From the NCBI RefSeq assembly GCF_008831285.2, contig NC_045148.1, positions 6,577,001 to 6,641,000 on the forward strand: a stretch of 64,000 bases of DNA, given 5' to 3'. Positions 1 through 13,600 of the stretch are shown here, piece after piece; position 1 is the first letter of the stretch; each line of letters opens with the position of its first letter. The DNA comes from Nymphaea colorata. Lineage: Eukaryota; Streptophyta; Magnoliopsida; Nymphaeales; Nymphaeaceae. Under the pieces are notes generated by a model, which did not search any database, was not told the origin of the DNA, and was given only the letters and a program-made list of their open reading frames with translations. A program made the position numbers and the translations under genes.

Positions 1-141
1 TTCTTTTTTTGGTTTCTTCTGTTTCCATTGTGTGCCTCTCCCTCCATCTAGGGCTGGTTTGTCATGCCACAAGTTTGATTGTCCTGGTATTTGATGGCAA
101 GGCATGCTGGTCACAGAGTTCTTCTTACTTTTGTTTTGCAG
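1..141 (+). other. Partial intron of the eIF3b gene
   Basis: Pyrimidine-rich sequence ends in the acceptor ttgttttgcag directly before the first visible eIF3b exon. The donor lies outside the window. Confidence 0.75.
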
Positions 142-2530
142 CACTGGACAGAGAAGTTTGTGCAGTGGTCCCCTCTAGGTACATATTTGGCCACAGTACA
201 CAGGCAGGGAGCTGCTGTTTGGGGAGGCGCTGCGACGTTCAACCGGTTAATGCGATATGCACATCCTCAGGTTCTTTCCGTCCTCCAAAAACAAAATCTA
301 TCTTGCTATAAGTTTATTTATCATTTTGATTTCTGTCTATGTTTAGAGCAGCTTGACATGTATCATTTTTTACTTACGTTCCTAAGGTTCCTTTCTGTTT
401 GCTGATTAAAGTTGCATTCTATTCATATGATAGGTTCACCTTATTGATTTTTCGCCTGGAGAAAAGTATTTGGTTACATATAGCAGCCATGAACCGAGCA
501 ACCCTCGAGATACACAGGTGATTTAAATTTTAACTAAGAGAGTACTTGAGTTTTATTGTTGTTAATTGTCAACTAATTGTGTAACTTGTGTCTGAAGACG
601 GTGGTGCTCAACATTTTTGATGTGCAAACTGGTAAAGTGATGCGAGAGTTTAAAGGACGTGCTGATGAGTTTGCCACTGGTGGAACAGGAGGTTTAGCTG
701 GTGTGACATGGCCTGTATTTAGGTAATAGAAATAAGTCTGTTGATGCTGATTTGGTCGACATGGGCATTTCTATTTTCCTGACTCCAAGTGGATTGGAGG
801 GTGATGATGATGGAGGTGGGGTGTGTGTGTGAAAGAGAGAGCGGTGCATGGGTGTGTGTGTACATGTGCATGAGAGAGAGTCACTGACGTGTATCTTACT
901 TCCAGATGGAGCGGTGGGAGGCAAGCCAAATATTTTGCTAGAATTGGCAAAAATGCAGTCAGTGTCTATGAGACAGAGACTTTTGGGCTCCTCGACAAGA
1001 AATCTATTAAGGTTGAAAATGTTATGGATTTCAGTTGGTCTCCTACTGATGCCATCTTGGCGCTGTTTGTTCCTGAGGGAGGTGGTGGAAACCAGCCTGC
1101 CAGGGTAAGGGAGAACGTCAATTATTTTCAGAGGTTATTTTTATAGCATGAATGAGATACAGGCTGAGTCAATTATTTTCAGTTATTACTTTTATAGCGT
1201 GAATGAGATACAAGGCTGCTTTCAGTCTCAAGCTTTCATTTACATGAGCTGCTTTAGGTTTCAACCTTTCATTTTTCACTTCAATTTCACTTATCTTTTC
1301 AGGTTAGTCTTCTTCAAATTCCTGAGAAACAGGAGGTGAGGCAGAAAAATCTCTTCAGCGTTAGTGACTGCAAGATGTATTGGCAAAGCAATGGTGACTA
1401 TCTTGCTGTAAAAGTTGACAGATACACCAAGACAAAGAAAAGCACATATACTGGCTTTGAGCTCTTTCGCATAAAAGAACGAGATATTCCAATTGAAGTT
1501 TTGGAGCTTGAGAACAAAAATGACAAAATTATTGCCTTTGCCTGGGAGCCTAAAGGTCACCGATTTGCTGTCATCCATGGCGATAGCCCACGGCCTGATG
1601 TTAGTTTCTACACCATGCGAACTGCTCATCACACTGGTCGTGTCTCAAAGCTCACTACATTGAAAGGCAAACAAGCCAATGCTCTGTATTGGTCTCCTAC
1701 AGGCCGCTTCATTATCCTTGCTGGCATGAGGGGTTTCAATGGCCAACTTGAGTTTTACAATGTTGATGAGCTTGAGACCATGGCAACAGGGGAGCATTTC
1801 ATGGCAACTGATGTAGAATGGGATCCTACAGGGAGGTGCGTTGTGTTTATGATCACGCATGTGTTCCTGTTCACTGGATTGTTTGCGTATATTATGTACA
1901 TATAATTTCTCATTTAGGCATAAAATTTTTGATCTAATCCTGTCAGATACATCTTTCTTTCTTTGACTTTAAACTCCACAATTATGTAGATATGTTGCCA
2001 CATCCGTTACTTCTGTTCATGAAATGGAGAATGGTTTCCATATCTGGTCTTTCCATGGCAAGCTGTTGTACAGGATACCACGAGACCACTTTTACCAGGT
2101 AAAACGAAGTCAAAATTAAAACTTGTTCGAAGTGAGGTGGTTCTTGCTTTGGTGCTCATCTCTTTACTCTTCTTTCTTGATGTAGTTCTTATGGCGTCCA
2201 CGGCCACCAACGCTCTTGTCACCAGAGAAAGAGGAGGAAATTTCAAAGAACTTGAAGAAGTACAGTAAGAAGTATGAAGCAGAGGATCAGGATGTCTCAT
2301 TGTTGTTGAATGAGCAGGATAGGGAGAAGAGAAGACTACTGCAAGAGGAATGGGATGGATGGCTGAAGGAATGGAAACAGCTCCACGAAGAAGAAAAGAT
2401 ATACCGGCAGGACTTGCGGGATGGGGAGCCAAGTGATGCGGAGGAAGAATACGAGGCTAAGGAAGTGGAGGTGGAAGAGATCTTGGATGTTACTGAGGAA
2501 ATTGTTAATTTTGCCGACGAACAGGAGTAA
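142..2530 (+). CDS. EIF3B: Eukaryotic translation initiation factor 3 subunit B, C-terminal part (5' exons outside window)
   Basis: eIF3b is the scaffold subunit of the cytosolic eIF3 complex, which places the 40S subunit and initiation factors on mRNA. Seven exons join in frame: 142-270, 434-517, 598-722, 906-1104, 1303-1835, 1990-2098 and 2186-2530 (stop TAA). All introns inside the window are GT-AG, and 1-141 is the end of the upstream intron. The 507 residues shown align end to end with the plant eIF3b C-terminus as I know it, for example [39 protein letters not shown] and [17 protein letters not shown]. These are blades of the WD40-like propeller. They are followed by the charged helical tail ([19 protein letters not shown]) that contacts other eIF3 subunits. 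Plant eIF3b is about 710 residues, so roughly the first 200, with the RRM, are missing off the left edge. No frame damage is seen, so the gene looks functional. Confidence 0.96.
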
Positions 2531-4255
2531 GAGGAGTTAAGACTGAACCCTGCCTTGATATCTCGCCGTCCGAAGTTTTGAGTCTATTTCTACTTTTGTT
2601 TCTTGATAGTCTTTTAAGGTCTGTCGAGCTAAAGCCTCGATCACTGTTGAGAATTTCTTTTTGCTGGAGAGCATCGAATGTACAAGTACTCGATGTTTTG
2701 CATATCTAATCTAATGGGAATCCTTTTATTACTCCGCTTTGTTGTTCTACATCGGAATGTGAACAAAGCAACCGCTGTTAAAAATTGAAGGGAGAAAAAC
2801 AGTAGAGTTTTAAAATTAGAGCCCTCCCTCTTTTCTGCATGTCATTAGCGGGTGTCCCACTCTCTACCCAAGCTTTGAAGCAAACTGAAACATAGGGGCA
2901 TGAGCAAAGGGGGGAGTAGGGCTTTGGCTTTTTCAGGGTATCTCGAGGAGTGCCTCACCGGAGTTGCAGAAGTGCTCAGAATATTAACCGATGGCTGAAT
3001 ATTAAGAACTTAACATCTCGGTCTAATCCTGAAATTGGCACTCCTCCTTTCCACATGCATCCAGATTCGTCCCTCACAGCCTCGAGTCACAATTTCTTGA
3101 TTTGAAATCGGAGCTCAATCTGTAGCATCCAGACGGAGGGGATGGACAATCTGTTGCCGAGCAAAAGGATTCAGGGAAGATGTAGCCTGAGTCTATTTTC
3201 CTGAGACCCGACCTGAGCCACTTTGTAAGCCAACCCAATAACCTTGCCAACTTGGGCGGCTGCTCGCTAGATTTAGCTGACAGCAAAGGGACAATAAAGA
3301 AAAGATGCCTCGTATCTTAGTGTGTCCTACATTGGATGGCATCTACTAACAATACCTCTGCTCAAGATTTCAGGGGCCATGTAGAGAGTTCTGTGGCGAA
3401 TCCTGTTAAGCGGTCGTTAAACTCTTCTGCTTTGGAGACGATCTTGTCTCACCAAAACGAATTCCATAGTCTTGGATTTCCAGTGATACCATATAATTGG
3501 AGGTGCTAGGCGATCTTGGTTTTAGTTGGTTTTTCATCTCCAATGAATGAGGATAACAGCAATTCGTTAGAGTGTGGAGGAGCAGAAATAGTGATTTCTG
3601 AAGCCCAATACACTGAGATGCTTCTTCCTTTATAATGGTTGTGGAGGAACTACAATCGTGATTTCTGAAGCCCAATACATTGAGATGCTTCTTCCTTTAT
3701 AATGGTAGCTAGTTTTCAACATGTTTGAGGCATGGAGTATCTTTGAGAGGCTATGGAAATTGTAGTCATGTATGGAGGGTTTGGAATTCTCTGCTATTTC
3801 AAACGGGTTATATTCCAGGATTCGTGCATCTAATGAGGACTTGACAAAGGTTTTGAGGAAATAAACATGGAAAGTCGTGGAAAGATGGTCCAAGATGGTT
3901 CCCTTGATTGTAGATGTGGATGCTCTTTAGATATGATTCCCTTGATTGTAGATGGTGATGGTCATGATGCCTCCTTGTTCGTGTTGGAAAAGTTTTGGTT
4001 GGTGTGTAGAGAAAGCTACAAGATTCCAACATCCGCTCTTCCTTGCCTAGGGGTTGTGTAAAGGTCCTTTTGCAGCTTAAGGCTTCGGGGACTACAGCAA
4101 TAAGTGTTTGTGGGAGGAAAACATACTTCAAGAGGAAGTATCTACTGAATTCATTACTTGATAAATGTGGTTCTACTTTGCATGCAATGCTAACTATCAT
4201 TTTGAATTTGAAAACAAAAAGCTTGAAAGTGATGACTCATGAAATATGACAATTA
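2531..4255. other. eIF3b 3' UTR, then non-coding intergenic DNA
   Basis: About the first 200 bases after the eIF3b stop are likely 3' UTR. The rest has only short, overlapping open frames without recognisable domains. It holds a 67-bp tandem duplication at 3574-3707 and a doubled ttcccttgattgtagatg motif near 3900-3950. Confidence 0.6.
3574..3707. repeat. Two-copy 67-bp tandem repeat
   Basis: Unit one starts at 3574 and unit two at 3641. Both begin gtggagga, share gtgatttctgaagcccaat and end in cttcctttataatggt, with a few substitutions near the unit start. Confidence 0.9.
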
Positions 4256-4380
4256 GGTTGCATTTGATTCCCCATGGATCTCAGATCTGAAGGGATCTAA
4301 AATCTACCATTGCTGTGAGGAGGGGGTGGTGTCGGACCTCAAAATCACGGGTCTTAGATCTGTGGTAATCAAACGCAACC
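4256..4380. mobile_element. 125-bp MITE-like element (possible Tourist/Harbinger type)
   Basis: The ends form a 14-bp terminal inverted repeat with one mismatch: ggttgcatttgatt at the left and the reverse complement of ggttgcgtttgatt at the right. The flanking trinucleotides are TTA and TCA, which could be a decayed TTA target duplication of the PIF/Harbinger type. There is no coding capacity. The inverted repeat is seen directly; the superfamily is inferred. Confidence 0.6.
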
Positions 4381-7300
4381 TCAGTGAAAAAGGTGAATAG
4401 GGTTAACCTGAAGGATAGAGGGACTAGGTCAAGTCCTAATAAGGAGAATATGTTTGAACAAGATGAACTAGAGAGATGTCTCACAGGAAAGCGGATCCGG
4501 TCTTAAAGAGTGATTGGAGTTTTGACAGTTGTTTGCAATGGAAGGAGGCATGTCTATTTAGTGGGAATAAGGTGGAAAGAAAGCTTGGAAAAGAGTTCAC
4601 TTTGGGCTTGGAAGGAAAGATGAGAAAAAGAAGGGAAAGAGGTGGTGGGCACAAAGAAAGGGCGCGGAAGGGATGGAGCAAAAAGGTGGGGAATTAATTG
4701 AATGGAAACTGTTGGTAAAAAGAATGCAATGTTAATATGCAACTGGGGTAACTTGATTGTTAAGGAGATACATTAAAGTTTGAAGCCCCTTTCCCTTTCT
4801 CTTTATTTCCAGAGTTCAAAGAACTAGGTGCGGAACGGTATATTCATTAGCTGAAGTGTCACACATCTACCGTTTGCAGCCCAGAAGAGTAGTGTATTCA
4901 CATGAATCAAATTGACGACCAAACTTTCACCAGTCCACCAGCTTGAACAGCTAAGCTATGCCCATCAAGAAATTACAAGTATGGTCCAGACTTTACTAAA
5001 AGAAAAATAAGGATATGAATAGGTCTTATTTAATGCTTATGCTTCAGGGGGCTGAGTAACTGGAGGAATTTCTACATCGCTTCATATACCATAACCAATA
5101 TTATGATGAATAGAATGGGACAAAAAAAAACATTATAATTAATTAAGATGCTTTCTTTTAATAGTGGAATTTTCATTTAGCGCATGAAATAATTGAATCA
5201 ATAGTGAGATTTGCTGTGGACTGAGTTTTTCCAGAGGCTATTTTTCTTTATCGAGGGTCTTTTATACAAGACTTCAAAATATATGGAGGAAACTAGAAAG
5301 GGGCACGTATGACAGATTCTCCTGAAGTTTTAGTTCAATACTACATAATTCACCGGATCTCTGTGATGATCTGTAACAAAAAAAAATTAACAGGAAAATG
5401 TACCAATTACTTAAAACTTCAAAAAGCCCTTAACCTTTGGGTGAGCAAGAGATTAATAATCTATTGCTTAAAGGTCCTCTCATTCTCCTCTCTCGGGGTT
5501 TTGGGTTATATCGGGATCTAGGTGAGGTAAGATTTGGGTGTCACGATCTTACATTTTTACAGTTCAGGAGAGTAGCTCTCACAGAAATCAAAGAAGCGAC
5601 GTGCGTCTACATGCCTACCTACCCAACTAGTTATGCTAAACCAAAAAGCACAAACAAAAAAGAAAGTTTTTTTTTCTGAACTTTGTATTCAGAAAGTTCA
5701 TTGTCGCGAACAAATACAAACTGTTTAAAAAGGGTAGAGAAACCCAATCCATACTGTTTCATATTTTATATATTCCTCCTGTGAACATTGAATTAATTTT
5801 TCTGAAGCTTTATGAGGTTTGCAGATGCTTTCTTTGAGTGTCTTGCATGTGTTTGTTCAGAGGCCCACAAATGCATTCGATACAGCAGAAAACCTGTCAA
5901 AGGAATCATGTTCGTCGAAAAAACAAGCCTAGGTAATTGTACCGGGACAGTAGTCCAAAAATAAAAGATCTTGCAGCATAGAAGAAGCCAAGGATTGTAA
6001 GCCAAGGATTGTAAGCCAAGGATTGTAGTGGATGAACTGGAGTTCAGCAAAAAAAGGCATCTCGGAAACCACGCTCCTGGAGGATAAAGCCTCAGACTTT
6101 TATTCAAGAGCAAGAAAACAAAAATGAACAACCCAAGAATGAAATAGTTCCACAGTTGGGTCACAAAAAGAGACAGAAATTGTGTTAACAAAGTTCTCTC
6201 CTTGCCTCCCCACACTGCGCATCCCTTCTGGCTCCTCTTGAACTATCTTTAGCCACCCTTTCTCGGCAATAGAAGAGGGCCACTTTCAGACGCATAGCCC
6301 AAGCCATAATCTGTGTCCGGCTTCTCTCTGGTTCGGATGGGAGAGAGAGGGCCCGATGGGGGAGAACGTCCATCTCCAATTGGGCCACGTCACCGGGTAA
6401 TGTTATAAAAAAAAGACTTTCATTTATCTCCATAATTAAAGGCAATGATTCGTTAGTATTGATTAAAAACTTTTTTTAAAAAAAATTAATTAGGAGCAAC
6501 TGCGATGGAGCAATGTCATATTCTTAAGTTTTTAAGGTTCTGGTTTTGTTTTGGAGCTTAACGTTCTCGTTTGCTTCAGGGTTTGGGTGGACATATAGTA
6601 CATCATTCGACTCAAATGTCATGCTTGTCAACATATAGTAGAGTAATACACCAAAATACAATGTGAGCTGTTTTGCTGCGCAGTTGTCGTTAGCATTCAA
6701 AACTTGAGGGTAGATATGTTACACAGCATGTCTGCCCACTTTTTTTTCAAATATTTATTTTCTCTATCTTTTGTTTTAGTAAAGTTTCCCAATAAAAATT
6801 TTATAGCTTGAGACTATGTTTCCATGAAAGGATAGAAAAGGACACTCAAAGATGGAAAGGAAGGGGAAAAAGGGAAAAAAATGAAGAAAAAGAAATGGAA
6901 ATTGAAAGGAATGGAAAAAATATATCATAAAAACTGGTTTATATAAAAAGAAAAGTCTCGTACACAAAAAACTTTATGTTACTATGTGTCTATCTCTCAC
7001 TTACACATGGCCAATCTTGAAATATATCGATTGTGTATGTTTTATAATTTTCAAAAAAATTCTACCCTTCTATCCATTGGAGAGAGAGAGAGAGAGAGGT
7101 TGGCCCTATTGAGAGTAAAATAGTTATTTTTTAAAATGCATTTTTTTTTTCTTTCCCAATCCCTCCATTTCTGGAGGGATTAGTGATATACTGTTCTTTT
7201 CATCTCTTTTCTATCCAAACAGTTTTATTTAATCCTTTTGTTTCCTCATTTGTAGTTCAACATCCAAATACAAAATTAGCTATAGTTTTCTTTCCTTCTC

Positions 7301-8320
7301 CTTCTATTCCCCCCCACACATTTACAAGGTGCATCAAGCCAGTCAAAACAACACCTAACTAACAAAACTATGCTGCCATTACAATCTGAAATCGGAAACA
7401 AAAGGATCCCCAGTGAAACAACCAAAAAGGAGGCCACCACAGAGAGAGTTGAGTCAATGTGTCCCTTTATCCTTTTTTTCCCCTTTTCTTTAAGCAGCAG
7501 TGGAGTGCTTGACCAAATCTATTGATTTTCCTGGCTGCAATTTTAAGGGGATATTAGCCCCAGCAGTTCCATATTTATTCATATCTCAATGCACCTATTA
7601 TATTTGTAAGTAATGCTTTTTTTAAAGGCTTTTGCCACATTTGTTCCAACTTATAAGATTAGAATTTACTTAAACTTTAAGCTTTAGGATAGCATGAGAG
7701 TTAATTATCAAAATCATTCTTCAACCTAGACAGTGTTAACCTAGTGTAGGTGAATATTTGGAGATTATCTTGGGCTGAAATCAATGCACACTTCTCATAA
7801 AACATCTTGATCTATATCTATATGAAAAAATTTTGAAAACCTCGTAAGGTTTAGAAACAACTTAAATCTTGGAGAGATTGTTCTTGTGCCATCAATTGGA
7901 AGGTTTCTCCTTGTAAGAGATATAATGATATTTATAGCTGGAAACTCTAAAAGGTATAAAGTTATTGTGGCTGAGAAAGAATTAAATATTGTATAAAGTT
8001 AAAAAGAGGGGTCTTGCCTAGTGGCAGTCTAAGCCTTGGGGTCAAGAAAATCTTATTGACAAGGTGATTGTTTGACATTATAGTTTGATGCAGTGTTAGT
8101 TGGATATTCCAATTATAGAAGGGAAAATCATTTTTCATAATAAGTTTGTAACTAGATTATATTTTCACATGATATTCACCCTGAGGATATGTCTATGAAA
8201 TGTTAATAATTTTCTTGTTTTGGAAATAGAAGGTGATAAGCTCATAAGAAAAGCACAATTTAGTAAAAAATAAGATGGGTTTTCCTTAGGAATGTTGTCT
8301 TGTAAAGATATAGAGTTTCA
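4381..8320. other. Intergenic DNA, no gene recognised
   Basis: AT-rich sequence with short random open frames. It contains three tandem copies of gccaaggattgtaa (5987-6028), an AG microsatellite at about 7081-7099 and several homopolymer runs. I see no protein domain or RNA gene. Confidence 0.6.
5987..6028. repeat. 14-bp tandem repeat, three copies
   Basis: The unit gccaaggattgtaa is repeated three times without interruption; the last copy differs in its final base. Confidence 0.9.
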
Positions 8321-8329
8321 TCAGTTGTC

Positions 8330-8760
8330 CAAAAATTTGTTTGAGACTGTTTAGCTCATAGAGAGGCTCTATTTCTGCAAGAAAAATTGAGGAATTCAAG
8401 TACTACCTTACCCAGTAGGTGCGACTTATGTAGCAAAAAGTGGAATTAGTGCAGCATGTGCTTTTCCAATGCCCTGATTTCAGTTGGGTTGTGACAATGG
8501 GTTGTGGCAGGGTTTAGGAAGAAACAAATCTTTTTAATAAGGCCAGATAATAGATTGATTGATTACACAACTAGGTGTGCTTTTCTGTAGTTGCATAAGT
8601 ACTGGGATCAAGCTTTCCATCAAATTATTTGGAAGTTGTAGGCTACAAGGAATAGATTGTGCTATGAAGATATAACTCCGCTTGAAAAATTACTAGCTGG
8701 GAAACAAAGGACTTCCTTTGATTGCATTTAATGTGAGAATAGACAGAACATTTGGAAGTG
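8330..8760 (+). mobile_element. Decayed LINE 3' fragment (zinc-binding reverse transcriptase tail)
   Basis: Conceptual plus-strand translation, interrupted by stops, gives a PSRCDLCSKK segment followed by a second cysteine stretch, then an IIWKL-ATRNRLCYED segment. This is the order found in the zf-RVT tail of plant LINE polyproteins, in which a CxxC motif is followed by a W-W-RN-F motif. There is no intact frame and the boundaries are approximate. The family is inferred from motif order only. Confidence 0.45.
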
Positions 8761-10644
8761 TCAGGTGTGAGGAAGTTTACTCACAAAATATTTGTTGTTG
8801 AGTCTCATCCTTTATTTGGCCTCTTGGACACTGGCAATATCTTATATCGAAGATTCAGGTCAAGACTTCTAACGTCAATTAAGTGAATGGATGCTTTCGC
8901 ATTGGACATGCAATAAAATTTTTTAGTCTCTTATGAAAAATTAAGGAATGCGATGCTAGATTTGAATGTTTGTAAGAGGGCTGGATGTTGTAACTGAGTG
9001 TTTGTTGTTAGGAAAGAGGACATGTTATGAAGTGCTAGGAAAATCAAGTTCTTTCTCGAGTTGGTCCTAGTTTGGTCAATAACAACGGCGGCTATTAAAA
9101 ATTGTAGTTCCTGGCTGGTTTTACTAGCATCAGATTATTGGGTCTAAGTCCAATGAAAATAAATACTTGTGTTTCATCCATTAAAGCACTGGTAACATGG
9201 ATCGAACTTCTCTGCTCCCTTTGTTTTAAATTTTTTGTTGTGTTCTCATCTTGAACTTTCCAAGCTATAGCCTCCCTATTCCTTTGGCTGCTCAGCTCTA
9301 TGAAACTATCCTCTAATTCAAATTCCAGAAACGCCAGATATTTAGATAATTCTTACAGTTGTCCAAGAGGATTCCTCTGTTCTAACTTCCACTGTCAACT
9401 AACTGAAAGATGATTGATTAAGAGCCCTCCCATTTTAAATGCTGAGTCTTTACTTTGCAAGCCAATGCATGAAAACAGTTTATGCAATGTTCTTCTGTTG
9501 GCTTGCCAAAAGACTGATGCTTATATCATTGCTTAAAGGATTAAGTTTGTCTCTGAAAGAACTTTGAATCTGGTCATATATTTTATTCTCAGAAAAGTTT
9601 AATGTTCTCAAGATTAATCTTTAGAAAAGTAAGACGTTCATTTCCAAGGAAACCATTGGGCTGGAGAGCAAGGCCCTGCTTCATTGTCGCAAACATAATA
9701 AGAGTGAACGATCCTAGATATATCAGATTCGAGCTTTTCACTACGAGGGACATCCATTTGGTATTAGCCAAGAAAAGGTCCCACGGTCATGCCTGCCTAC
9801 TTTTACAACCCTACAAGCATCGTCGTTGCCCACCAGCTTGATCTTAAAGGAGATCGGGGAATAAAAACTCATACAGCCGAGACTATCAACATATTCCCAG
9901 CTACACTGGTTTATATTGAGGACCAAACCCAACAAGTTGCGTTGCCATGGCCACTAGTTGAAAGTATCTATCTTCACAGTTTTATAACAACATAAGAAGA
10001 TGACGTGACCCAAAAAAGCGAATCAATTCCTTTCAACTTGCAACGTAAGCCAAGACCCAATTGCAACGTCGTTGTTTGCAGCTGTCAGTTTTCTCTTTTC
10101 TTTTCCTTCTTCCCCCCGACAACCACCTCATCATCAATCCTTTGATCACATTTTCCAGTTCCCCAGGCAAGGGACCGCACCAAATTACACAGAAAAAGAA
10201 GACATCCGTAGATAGGTAACCATATAACAAAATTTGGCTCCTCCTGCAACTATGAACATGCCATAGAATTCGTGGCTTTTCCCACATTGAATTTGACAAA
10301 GGAAAAAGCCTCTTGGTCTTGGTTGGGACGCATGTCTTTCTACTCATCATGTGACCAGAGAAATGAATCATCGCAGTTAAATTTCATCATCATTCCTTCA
10401 AAGAGAAGAAATCACACAACAACAATGATCCATATTTCAAGTATGGCAGGCAAAAAGCACAAGGGAAAACAAAAAGCACAAGGGAAAACAATCAGTCATT
10501 TCTCGCTTGATCCTGATAGTCTTTATAAAGAAGAAACCGAAACAGTTCAAAAGACCAAGAATGGAGTACTTGGACTTTATAGCACTTGAGGAACCAATCC
10601 AACCAGCTCTTAAAGGACGGTTGAAGGCAAAAACAACTACGAGT
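8761..10644. other. Intergenic DNA and probable 3' UTR of the T-protein gene
   Basis: No gene is recognised. The right-hand part (roughly 10400-10644) is the likely 3' UTR of the minus-strand T-protein gene. A 19-bp motif, aaaaagcacaagggaaaac, occurs twice in tandem near 10451-10489. Confidence 0.55.
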
Positions 10645-13600
10645 CTACGATGGTTTGTAGTATTTGGTTGGAACAAAAGGCATTTTAGTGATAACAGCAT
10701 CATAAGTTTTTCCACGAACAATCACCTTCAACTCAGTTCCCGCCTTATGACTGCCTGATTTTACATATCCCATGGCTATGTTCTTCTTCAGACATGGGCT
10801 GAACCCTCCGCTTGTTACTTCTCCAAGTGGCTGGGATGCAGAATCCAGAATTTCACTATGACTTCTTGGAGGTGGACCAGAAGATAATAGGCCAACACGT
10901 CGAACTGGTGGGCCCTCTGCAAGCTGTTTTAATATTACTTCTGCACCAAGAAATCCACCCTCAGCTCTCCTTCTCTTTCCAATTGCCCAAGTTAGACCTG
11001 CCTCTACAGGAGTCACATGTTGTTCCATGTCATTTCCATATAAGCACAGGCCAGCCTCAAGTCGAAGGCTGTCACGTGCACCTAATCCAGTTAGCCGGAC
11101 CTTTCCTTCTGACTTCTCCAAGATGGCTTTCGCAAGCTCAACTGCATGTTCTGATGGAACAGATATTTCAAAACCATCCTCACCAGTATACCTGGAAGTT
11201 AGAATGTGAAGCTAAGTTCAATGCACAAAAAATTTCACAAAATAAAGCTAAACAAAATTTCCTGCCAGGAAAGGTCTTGAGATGAATTACTCTTCCAACA
11301 GTTTTCGCTCCCAGTGAAAAAGGACACACTTATCGAAGATTAGTACATATCAAAGAAGATTTGGTAGTTCCAACAATTAAAAGATACCAATGAGAAGCAT
11401 ACCCATAACGCATGAGCAGAATATCCTAATGGAAATATCATTGTATCATAAGACAAATAATTTCTAAGAAAACAATAAGAATATCAATGACATTAGCATA
11501 TGCAAAAAACTTAGCAACTAGGAAGCACCCACGTTATCAATTAAAATATTCAGAGAAGACTGATAATCTATGAAGATAGTATATGCATTGGGATTACATT
11601 CTATTGGTTTATATCCAATCTTCTTATACCACAATATCAGCAAAAGATAGATATTAGCAAAAGACAGATATTATGTTATTATCAGCACATAAAAACATTA
11701 ATTGATTTAATAGGCCTAGCTGAATATCTTTGAGACGGATGTCATCCAATATGAACTCTTGTTCTAAATGAATGAGATATAAAAGATTATACTAAAAATT
11801 ATAACAGGAAGGTTTTAAGTAAATTAATGCTGACATGAGAGAAAATATTACGTGGACAGCCAAGGATGCATCTTTTAGAATCATTTATAGGTCCAGACAA
11901 CTAGTCAGTCCTCCAATTATTGTTTTTTTGTTTTAAATAGATCATCTCAAGTTCTCAACATACTTTCAGGAACCTCTATTTATATATTAAAATAGGTCAT
12001 CTTCATATAGGGTCTTGAAAGCAGTTTCTAAAGTAACTGAAGCAGACAGAAATGCTGAACCACCATACTGCTTCCTCTTAAAATTATTTAAATGAGTGAC
12101 ATGATGAACTTTTGGATTTGTTTAGTCTTCTATGCTTGCTCCAGTAATTCTTGATATATAGCAATTTAAGATGAACTATTGCATTCAAGCTTTATGAGTC
12201 AAACTCAACACCAATAGTTACATCATAGCACTTATCATGTGCTATATGCATGAAAGTTCTAGTGCATGACATACTTTCTATTCTAGATATAGTTATGACA
12301 TTTTTCATTTCTAGGTATAGTTATTCACCACAAATACTAAAACTTATTGTTTCAAGATGTGAACATAAACCAAATAAATTCACAGATGAACATTTCTAAT
12401 AAGTGTACTAATTTTGGCCAACAGGTATCCCATGACTTGGCCTTGAATATCTTTTCACTACTTTAGGCTATACTCAAAGAGTAGATAATAGATCAGTTTC
12501 CTAAGATTAACACATGGATGTGGATACAGTAACAGAAACAAAGGCAAGTATCCCTGGCATACTACAGATTTTTCATGAAAATTGGCATGGGGTGAAAGCC
12601 AACTATCAAGACACAGAAAGTGTCTTATGATTCTTAAGAAAACCAACTACAATTTTTTGAACGATATTTTATAATAGATATAATTAAATAACTTAAGCAA
12701 GAGAAGTAACTTTGATCATAAACCACAACATGGTCCCGCATAGACATCAGAACAAAAAGGAAGCAAGTGAATATAAAGCCAACCACCATAATGATAAAGA
12801 AAGCAGATAAAGACACAATATTGACTATATGGGCCATTGGTTTAAGTTAACCATGTCCAGACCGATTCTCAAACACAAGTAACTTGTGACCTGAAGAATT
12901 ATATCTCCTCTGCTTGATGTCATCTTTCAAAAATGTTCATCCTAAGTGAAGTTCCACTGAGACACTAGAGAAATATGATCAATTTACAAATTTATTCAGT
13001 TTTACAAGCATAATTTCTACTGCAATTACTATGAGATCATTTTTATCATAAATACAGCAGGAAATTAAATGCTTTCTTTTATGTCCTTAGGCATCATGTT
13101 CTCTGACTAGAACTGGAAGAGAGAGAGTGTGATAGAAAACTCTGTCTGCTTAAAGGCAAATTTTAAATCATGATTGCAAGTGATAATACTTTATACATTT
13201 ATAAGTGCAATCTATCATAGCTAGAAGGCATTAATGAGGGCTAGCAAATAGTGTACAACTAAAATTCATCTGTAGCTTTTACTTCACATGCATGCAGAAC
13301 ATAGTTACTCAGGCTACCGGAAACCAGCAATGAGGGCTTCTTGTCAAAGTAGATTCACAAACCAGTACTTTGGCCACTGGGATGGGAGATGGGATCACTT
13401 GGTGGCCAATGCAGTGGAATTCAGTATCCTCAAATATGATATGAATAAAGACGTACCTACATATCATTACTTTATGCAAGGCTGCAAGTATAAACAATTC
13501 ATCCATAAATATTCTCTTCTGTAGTATGATAGTATCAGTATTTAACATGCCAAATTAGGGTGCCACACAGTTCAGGTTGCTAAAAAGAGACTCACATAAT

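Noticed and set aside
10272-10721. Lys-rich frame on the plus strand and Cys/Phe-rich frame on the minus strand near the T-protein 3' end
   Set aside because: They lie in the likely 3' UTR, have no homology I recognise, and contain a short tandem repeat that explains the Lys-rich part.
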